Below, in pieces: positions 27,008 through 32,085 of a stretch of DNA of 32,085 nucleotides. The DNA is taken from the NCBI GenBank assembly GCA_020622105.1, contig JAHRYP010000027.1, positions 1 through 32,085 of the forward strand. Direction: 5' to 3'. The DNA is from Methylotenera sp. (GTDB lineage Bacteria; Pseudomonadota; Gammaproteobacteria; Burkholderiales; Methylophilaceae). How positions within the stretch are numbered: the stretch's first letter is position 1; the number at the start of each line of letters is the position of its first letter. The notes below the pieces were generated by a model, which did not search any database, was not told where the DNA came from, and was given only the letters and a program-made list of their open reading frames with translations. A program made the position numbers and the translations under genes.

Positions 27008-28111
27008 TTACACATGCGTTCTTTGCAGCTGATCCAACTGACTTGGTGCAAACACACCCTGCTCGGTGATAATACCCGTCACCAGGCGCGCCGGTGTTAC
27101 ATCAAATGCCGGATTAGCAACTCTGGCGCCTGCCGGCAGTATATTGACAGAAGCCACTTCACCACTGGCAAGCCTGCCATTCATCCAGGCAATCTCATCT
27201 GCATGACGCTCTTCAATTTCAATCTGACTAATGCCATCGCTTAAACCCCAGTCTATCGTAGGTGACGGCACTGCTGCGTAAAATGGCACCTGATGACCAT
27301 AGGCAGCAGCATCAGCAGCTGCCAGCGCTTTCAAATACGTGCCTATTTTGTTGCACACATCACCCGTCGCTGTAACGCGGTCGGCACCCACAATCACCAT
27401 ATCCACCAGCCCCTGCTGCATCAGATGGCCGCCGGCATTATCACTGATGACAGTGTAGGGCACGCCGTGCTGACCAAGCTCCCATGCGGTCAGGCTGGCA
27501 CCCTGATTACGCGGCCTAGTCTCGTCCACCCATACATGCACATCGATACCGGCATTATGGGCAGCGTATATCGGCGCCAGCGCTGTGCCAAAATCAACCG
27601 TTGCCAGCCAGCCCGCATTGCAATGCGTCAGTATATTAATGGTACGTATTTTTTCGCTATGCATATGATCAATTAGCGCCACACCATGCGCACCTATCGC
27701 TTGATTGAGCAGCACATCTTCTTCACAAATCAATGCAGCTTCAACCCATGCTGCCTGCAAGCGCTCTTGTGCAGGCAAAACAAGCAGATGCCTGAGCATA
27801 CGTTCAACCGCCCATTTCAAATTAACTGCAGTTGGCCTGCTGGCAATGAGCTGTGCGGCAGAAGCTTTTAAATGTGCATCATTACTAGCTTTTAACATCG
27901 CCAGTGCTATGCCATAAGCCGCAGCAGCCCCTATTAAGGGTGCGCCACGTACTTGCATGGTCTTAATCGCAACAATCATCTGCTCCAGACTGGTGATTTT
28001 CTCCACCTTGAACGCATGTGGCAATTTGGTCTGATCTATTATTTCTACATATGGAAACTCAGTATTTGAATTAGGCCAAATTGTGCGAAAGTGCTGATTG
28101 TCTACTAACAT
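27008..28111 (-). CDS. mtnA: Methylthioribose-1-phosphate isomerase
   Basis: A protein of 367 aa that converts 5-methylthioribose 1-phosphate to the ribulose form in recycling of methylthioadenosine from polyamine synthesis. Catalytic C164 (LTHCNAGWLAT) and D244 (VGADRVTATGD) are present, with VRGAPLIGAAAAYG near residues 54-67 and NKIGTYLKA. Length is typical. The aldolase gene follows after 18 nt. No mtnC or mtnD is seen in the window, in line with a shunt rather than the full methionine salvage pathway. The start has no strong Shine-Dalgarno sequence. Confidence 0.94.
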   Translation of the reverse strand: MLVDNQHFRTIWPNSNTEFPYVEIIDQTKLPHAFKVEKITSLEQMIVAIKTMQVRGAPLIGAAAAYGIALAMLKASNDAHLKASAAQLIASRPTAVNLKWAVERMLRHLLVLPAQERLQAAWVEAALICEEDVLLNQAIGAHGVALIDHMHSEKIRTINILTHCNAGWLATVDFGTALAPIYAAHNAGIDVHVWVDETRPRNQGASLTAWELGQHGVPYTVISDNAGGHLMQQGLVDMVIVGADRVTATGDVCNKIGTYLKALAAADAAAYGHQVPFYAAVPSPTIDWGLSDGISQIEIEERHADEIAWMNGRLASGEVASVNILPAGARVANPAFDVTPARLVTGIITEQGVFAPSQLDQLQRTHV

Positions 28112-28210
28112 AAAAATATTAACTTTTTATACTGTTTCAATTAAAAATAATTTATTTAAAAGTTGACTTTTAACAAGTTCAAAAAATTTAAAAAAATGCT
28201 CCACAATATC

Positions 28211-28231
28211 TGTGGATAACTTTGTGCATAA
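28211..28231 (+). other. Pair of perfect DnaA boxes in an AT-rich gap
   Basis: TGTGGATAA (28211-28219) and TGTGCATAA (28223-28231) both match the DnaA-box consensus TTATNCACA on the minus strand, in the same direction and 12 bp apart. The first lies within CCACA-ATATC-TGTGG (28201-28215). The 254-bp gap between mtnA and tatD is otherwise made of A/T runs. The pair could bind DnaA for regulation, titration or an origin. dnaA itself is not in the window. Confidence 0.6.
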
Positions 28232-28365
28232 TTGTGATTACAAAATGTAACATACCAATTTATAAGGATTTTTTTAAATCGCCTATTTTTTAATCTATTA
28301 TTAAATCGTTTAAAATCAATTACTTAATTAATTAACCTTGATTAATAAGCGTTTTTACCTCTACC

Positions 28366-29181
28366 TTAAAGTGCTACATTAACTCGTGTGCATAAGTCAG
28401 CTATTTTTGGTAAAACTTTTAACGCGTTGGCGCTAGTAATATCAACCACTTGCGACACATTTACCTGTTTTAATTCCGCTAAAATCTGTGCAATTTTTGG
28501 CAATTCCAAAGGGCTATTTCTGCCACCCTTTCCTACCCATTCAGGTGGTATATCAGGGGCATCCGTTTCCAGCACTATAGCGTCTAAAGGCAGTTTAGCA
28601 GCCAGCTCCCGTATCTTTAACGCACGGCTATATGTCATCGCTCCGCCAAAGCCGAGCTTGAAACCTAAATCCATGAATTGCTGTGCCTGTTGAAAGCTGC
28701 CATTAAATGCATGTGCAATACCGCCGGTTAATTTATATTTACGCAGCTGCTTTAAAATCTCGTCAATTGAGTTTCTAACATGCAAAATAACCGGTAATTG
28801 ATAGTGACGGGCAATTTTTAGCTGCTCTACATAAAAAGTCTGCTGGCGCTGAATATTGTCAGGATTGTCACGCGGATTCGTTAAAAAATAATCCAGACCA
28901 ATTTCACCTATCGCCACCGGATTATGGTTGCGAACGTACTGGTCCAGTATTTCCAGATCACCCAACGACGCCGCATCCACATACATAGGATGAACACCTA
29001 GCGCATAAGCGCAATTTTTATGGCGGGCACCTAGGGCAATGACTTCATCAAAGTTATTTCGCGCCACAGCGGGTATAACGATGCCACAGATGCCTTTTTG
29101 TATTGCTTGTACGGCAACTAAATCCCTATCCGCATCAAACTCAGCTGCATCTAGATGGCAATGGGTGTCGATGAGCATCAT
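28366..29181 (-). CDS. TatD-family metal-dependent DNase/hydrolase
   Basis: A protein of 271 aa with a TIM-barrel fold. Metal ligands H7 and H9 (DTHCH), E93 (GEIGLDYF), H134 (LHVR), H157 (AHAF) and D207 (ETDAPD) are all present. Members act as 3'-5' exonucleases or quality-control deacylases; the exact substrate of this paralogue (YcfH/TatD) is not clear. It starts 28 nt after the ribD stop. An ATGATG start leaves two possible initiation codons. Confidence 0.9.
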   Translation of the reverse strand: MMLIDTHCHLDAAEFDADRDLVAVQAIQKGICGIVIPAVARNNFDEVIALGARHKNCAYALGVHPMYVDAASLGDLEILDQYVRNHNPVAIGEIGLDYFLTNPRDNPDNIQRQQTFYVEQLKIARHYQLPVILHVRNSIDEILKQLRKYKLTGGIAHAFNGSFQQAQQFMDLGFKLGFGGAMTYSRALKIRELAAKLPLDAIVLETDAPDIPPEWVGKGGRNSPLELPKIAQILAELKQVNVSQVVDITSANALKVLPKIADLCTRVNVAL

Positions 29182-29209
29182 GAATTAAGGGTACTTCTAT
29201 AAATACATT

Positions 29210-30328
29210 TCAGGTAATTGCTTTAACAGGTTTTGCCTGTAAGCGAATATCAGAACCTACTTGGCGCACATCAAGAATCTGCAGTTCGCTGACTTGCTGC
29301 ATCTCCGTCAGTTCCGGCATCGCAAACATCCCTTTTGCAGCATCGCCCATCAGTTTCGGCGCGTAATAGAAAACAAACTCATCAATCAGGCCAGCATGCA
29401 ACAGTGCGCCATTAAGCCCCTGCCCGGCTTCCACCAACACTTCATTGATACCACGCTGCCCAAGCAACTGTAACAACGCTTTTAAATCGACCTTATTAGC
29501 GGCACCAGGCAATAATACAAGTTCGGCACCCGCTGCTTTAAGCTGATCAGCACGCTGATTCTGATCATGTGCATATACGATCAGTACCGGGCTGCTTTTG
29601 AGAATGACAGGATCCAGCATTTTGCTATCAACCGGCGTCTGCAAGCGGCTATCAACAATAACGCGCAACGGCTGACGCGTTGTATTTTCGAGGCGCACCG
29701 TCATGCTTGGGTTATCTGCCAGCACTGTACCGATTCCTGTGACAATGGCACAAGACTGCGCACGCCACTGCTGCACATCCAGCCGCGCCTGCTCACCGGT
29801 AATCCACTGGCTTTTTCCATTATTGAGCGCAGTACGGCCGTCTAAGCTAGCAGCAACTTTAGAGCGCACATAGGGCAGACCATGCGTCATGCGTGATATA
29901 AACCCCTGGTTCAAGTTGCGTGCTTCATTCTCCATAACACCGACAACAACCTCGATGCCCTGCGCACGCAATGCTGCAACGCCGCGACCTGCAACCAGAG
30001 GGTTAGGATCTTGCATCGCAATAATAACGCGCTTGGGTTTTACCGCAATCACCGCCTCGACACATGGTGGTGTTCTGCCATAATGACTGCAAGGCTCTAG
30101 CGTGACATAAACGTCTGCAGCTTCTGCCTGCGTGCCCGCTTCGCGTAAAGCATGCACTTCCGCATGTGGTTCACCTGCTTTCAGGTGCGCACCCGCACCT
30201 AAGATTTGATTGTTTTTAACGATGACACACCCAACCCGCGGATTTGGGGTGGTGGTGAATAAAGCCTGCCTGGCAAGGCGCAAAGCCTGTGCCATCCAGT
30301 GGAAATCTTGATCGGTAGGCACTGCCAT
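29210..30328 (-). CDS. ribD: RibD, bifunctional riboflavin deaminase/reductase
   Basis: A protein of 372 aa catalysing the second and third steps of riboflavin synthesis. The deaminase domain (about 5-145) has the zinc site H55-A-E57 with C80 and C89 (EPCSHYGRTPPC). The reductase domain (about 147-365) includes VRSKVAASLDGRTALNNG and VLVEAGQGLNGALL. Length is typical. It follows a small lipoprotein-like gene by 18 nt in a run with nrdR and glyA, an arrangement frequent in betaproteobacteria. Confidence 0.96.
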   Translation of the reverse strand: MAVPTDQDFHWMAQALRLARQALFTTTPNPRVGCVIVKNNQILGAGAHLKAGEPHAEVHALREAGTQAEAADVYVTLEPCSHYGRTPPCVEAVIAVKPKRVIIAMQDPNPLVAGRGVAALRAQGIEVVVGVMENEARNLNQGFISRMTHGLPYVRSKVAASLDGRTALNNGKSQWITGEQARLDVQQWRAQSCAIVTGIGTVLADNPSMTVRLENTTRQPLRVIVDSRLQTPVDSKMLDPVILKSSPVLIVYAHDQNQRADQLKAAGAELVLLPGAANKVDLKALLQLLGQRGINEVLVEAGQGLNGALLHAGLIDEFVFYYAPKLMGDAAKGMFAMPELTEMQQVSELQILDVRQVGSDIRLQAKPVKAIT

Positions 30329-30346
30329 GGTGAGATATCGTGAAAT

Positions 30347-30724
30347 TTAGTGTGAAGAGATACGGCTGTTAATCAAGCGGTTATTCTGGTCAAAGAAAAT
30401 GAGCAGGCCATGATATACGTGCATACATTTACCCAGATCATATTCTATTGAATTTTCATCTTCAAATGCGGGGCGTCCTAACAACGCGGTTACCGCCTCG
30501 CGCTGTGTGCCTCTGGCGAGAATATTCTGCTGCAGATCATAAGCCATGTCACCGCGCTTGCATTCATTTTTAGTGCTGGTAGCCAACTGAATCCACTTAA
30601 CTTGATCAAATTTCTCACCGTTAAACACGAATTTATCCTTAAATGCCCACCAGGTAAAAAACACAATCGTGAGAATTAATGTAAATACGGCAAAAGCGAT
30701 TGTTGCATTCTTGATCAGTTTCAT
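30347..30724 (-). CDS. Small membrane-anchored protein, SmpA/BamE-like fold
   Basis: A protein of 125 aa. One N-terminal helix (about 6-27) precedes a periplasmic domain with ARGTQREAVTALLGRPAF and IEYDLGKCMHVYHGLLIFFD, a pattern like the SmpA/OmlA (BamE) fold. There is no lipobox Cys after the helix, so it is more likely anchored by the helix than by lipid. The ATG at 30724 is preferred over 30739, because GGAG (30730-30733) lies 5 nt before it. No function is assigned. It sits between nrdR and ribD with gaps under 40 nt. Confidence 0.72.
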   Translation of the reverse strand: MKLIKNATIAFAVFTLILTIVFFTWWAFKDKFVFNGEKFDQVKWIQLATSTKNECKRGDMAYDLQQNILARGTQREAVTALLGRPAFEDENSIEYDLGKCMHVYHGLLIFFDQNNRLINSRISSH

Positions 30725-30759
30725 GCGGTCTCCAAACACTCAGCTAAATAATAATGCGG

Positions 30760-31206
30760 TTAATCCAGATCACGTATCACGTCATTAAAATCATCGACAT
30801 CAGAAAAACTGCGATATACCGATGCGAAACGAATATAAGCGACTTTATCCATCATTTTAAGCTCATGCATGACCATTTCACCTAAATCTCTCGCAGGCAC
30901 CTCACGGTCACCGCGCGCCAGAATTTTCTGAGTAATATGATCAAGTGCTTTATCAACGTATTCAGTAGGCACCGGGCGCTTGTGCAATGCCCGTGTAAAT
31001 GAAAGGCGCAGTTTGTCCCGCTTGAACTCTTCTCGCGTGCCATTTTGCTTGACTACCTGCGGCAAATGCAGATCTGCCGTTTCGTAAGTGGTAAAGCGCT
31101 TATCGCAGCCTACACACTTACGTCTGCGGCGAATAGAGTCGCCCTCGTCATTGACCCGTGAGTCAATGACCTGAGTATCGTCAACACCGCAGAAAGGACA
31201 TTTCAC
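30760..31206 (-). CDS. nrdR: NrdR, repressor of ribonucleotide reductase genes
   Basis: A protein of 148 aa with an N-terminal zinc ribbon (C3, C6, C31, C34; [17 protein letters not shown]) and an ATP-cone (about 49-139) that senses ATP/dATP. It represses nrd operons when dATP is high. Length and motifs are standard. It starts 3 nt after the glyA stop, the usual coupling of glyA and nrdR. Confidence 0.97.
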   Translation of the reverse strand: MKCPFCGVDDTQVIDSRVNDEGDSIRRRRKCVGCDKRFTTYETADLHLPQVVKQNGTREEFKRDKLRLSFTRALHKRPVPTEYVDKALDHITQKILARGDREVPARDLGEMVMHELKMMDKVAYIRFASVYRSFSDVDDFNDVIRDLD

Positions 31207-31209
31207 AGA

Positions 31210-32085
31210 TTAACCTTGATAAACCGGGAATCGTGCAGTTAAAGCATGAACCTTGGCTTTAGCGTCAGCAATCACGGCTTCATCAGTCGGGTTATCCAAT
31301 ACGTCAGCAATCAGATTAGCGACCTGCTTAGCTTCATCTTCTTTAAAGCCACGTGTAGTAATTGCTGGCGCACCGATACGAATACCGGAAGTCACGAACG
31401 GGCTCTCCGGATCATTTGGGATCGAGTTCTTGTTCACAGTAATATGTGCCAGACCTAAAGCAGCATCAGCCGCTTTACCGGTCAAGCCTTTTGGACGCAA
31501 ATCCACCAGGAACATATGAGACTCGGTACGGCCTGAAATAATACGCAAACCACGGCTTGCCAATGTTTCAGCCATCACCTGTGCGTTTTTAACCACCTGC
31601 GCCTGATAAACCTTGAAATCAGGTTGTGCAGCCTCCAAAAATGCAGTCGCTTTAGCTGCGATTACATGCATGAGTGGACCACCTTGCAGGCTTGGGAATA
31701 CATTTGAGTTTAATGATTTTTCAAACTCAGCTTTAGCTAAAATAATACCGCCGCGTGGACCGCGCAACGTTTTATGTGTGGTTGATGTTACGAAATCAGC
31801 ATGCGGTACCGGGTTTGGATAAACACCGGCCGCAATCAATCCTGAATAGTGCGCCATATCTACCATGAAATAAGCACCGACCTTTTTCGCAATCTCAGCC
31901 ATACGTGCCCAGTCAAAACGCAGCGCATAAGCAGAAGCGCCACCAATCAACAATTTAGGCTTGCACTCAACCGCAATGCGCTCCATCTCATCGTAATCGA
32001 TCTCTTCTTTATCGTTCAAGCCGTAAGGCACGATATTGAATAACTTACCTGAAAGGTTCGCTGGTGAACCATGGGTTAAATGGCC
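31210..32085 (-). CDS. glyA: Serine hydroxymethyltransferase (3' part)
   Basis: The frame is open to the window edge, so the N-terminal third is outside; 291 residues and the stop are visible. The pyridoxal-phosphate lysine lies in [14 protein letters not shown], and the partial begins in the conserved [19 protein letters not shown]. The enzyme interconverts serine and glycine and feeds one-carbon units to tetrahydrofolate, and it is also central in methylotrophs using the serine route. The internal ATG at 32031 is not the start because the conserved sequence continues upstream. Confidence 0.97.
   Translation of the reverse strand, partial: GHLTHGSPANLSGKLFNIVPYGLNDKEEIDYDEMERIAVECKPKLLIGGASAYALRFDWARMAEIAKKVGAYFMVDMAHYSGLIAAGVYPNPVPHADFVTSTTHKTLRGPRGGIILAKAEFEKSLNSNVFPSLQGGPLMHVIAAKATAFLEAAQPDFKVYQAQVVKNAQVMAETLASRGLRIISGRTESHMFLVDLRPKGLTGKAADAALGLAHITVNKNSIPNDPESPFVTSGIRIGAPAITTRGFKEDEAKQVANLIADVLDNPTDEAVIADAKAKVHALTARFPVYQG

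Overview
The window reads as chromosomal DNA of a moderately AT-rich betaproteobacterium, most likely a Methylotenera-like member of the Methylophilaceae. This rests on gene order (pyrG-kdsA-eno-ftsB; glyA-nrdR-ribD; ygfX beside ygfZ), a Lap-type adhesin system and a BCAM0308-family gene. It is judged by eye, without database searches. No rRNA, tRNA, CRISPR array, insertion sequence or prophage was seen.

Region 1 (1-8.6 kb) is a biofilm adhesin system. The window opens inside a LapA-type giant adhesin on the minus strand; its N-terminal retention module carries a TAAG cleavage motif. Divergent from it are the periplasmic protease LapG and the inner-membrane c-di-GMP receptor LapD, whose GGDEF and EAL motifs are degenerate. 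Convergent with these is a minus-strand operon lapB-lapC (type I secretion ABC transporter and membrane fusion protein) followed by a LuxR-type regulator that has a frameshift. An orphan FixJ-type response regulator diverges from lapB.

Region 2 (8.6-20.1 kb) is an accessory block. It starts with the three-gene AmmeMemoRadiSam unit (amrB-amrA-amrS), translationally overlapped, with an alpha/beta hydrolase behind it. Then come two phosphoribosyltransferases, a secreted protein, a PAS-Hsp20 pair, a nitroreductase, a universal stress protein, a cyclopropane-fatty-acid synthase, a CBS-pair protein and a BCAM0308-family zinc-ribbon protein. This gene content resembles the low-oxygen-activated (lxa) locus of Burkholderia. 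Several of these genes (Hsp20, nitroreductase, cfa) are interrupted by one-base losses. The block ends in a heavily decayed unrecognised gene at about 19.3-20.1 kb. Repeat-like elements sit at 12.15 and 18.6 kb.

Region 3 (20.1-32.1 kb) is intact housekeeping DNA: ygfX/ygfZ, pyrG-kdsA-eno-ftsB, a small DUF3149 membrane protein behind a near-perfect FNR/ANR-type promoter, mtnA with a FucA-like aldolase (suggesting a methylthioribose-phosphate to DHAP shunt), an AT-rich gap with two perfect DnaA boxes, tatD, ribD, a small lipoprotein-like/BamE-like protein, nrdR and the 3' part of glyA.

The known systems (Lap, amr, mtn) are recognisable. The less explained items are the amr/hydrolase/phosphoribosyltransferase association inside an lxa-like stress locus, the FNR-type promoter in front of a 41-aa membrane protein, the DnaA-box cluster, and the unidentified pseudogene.
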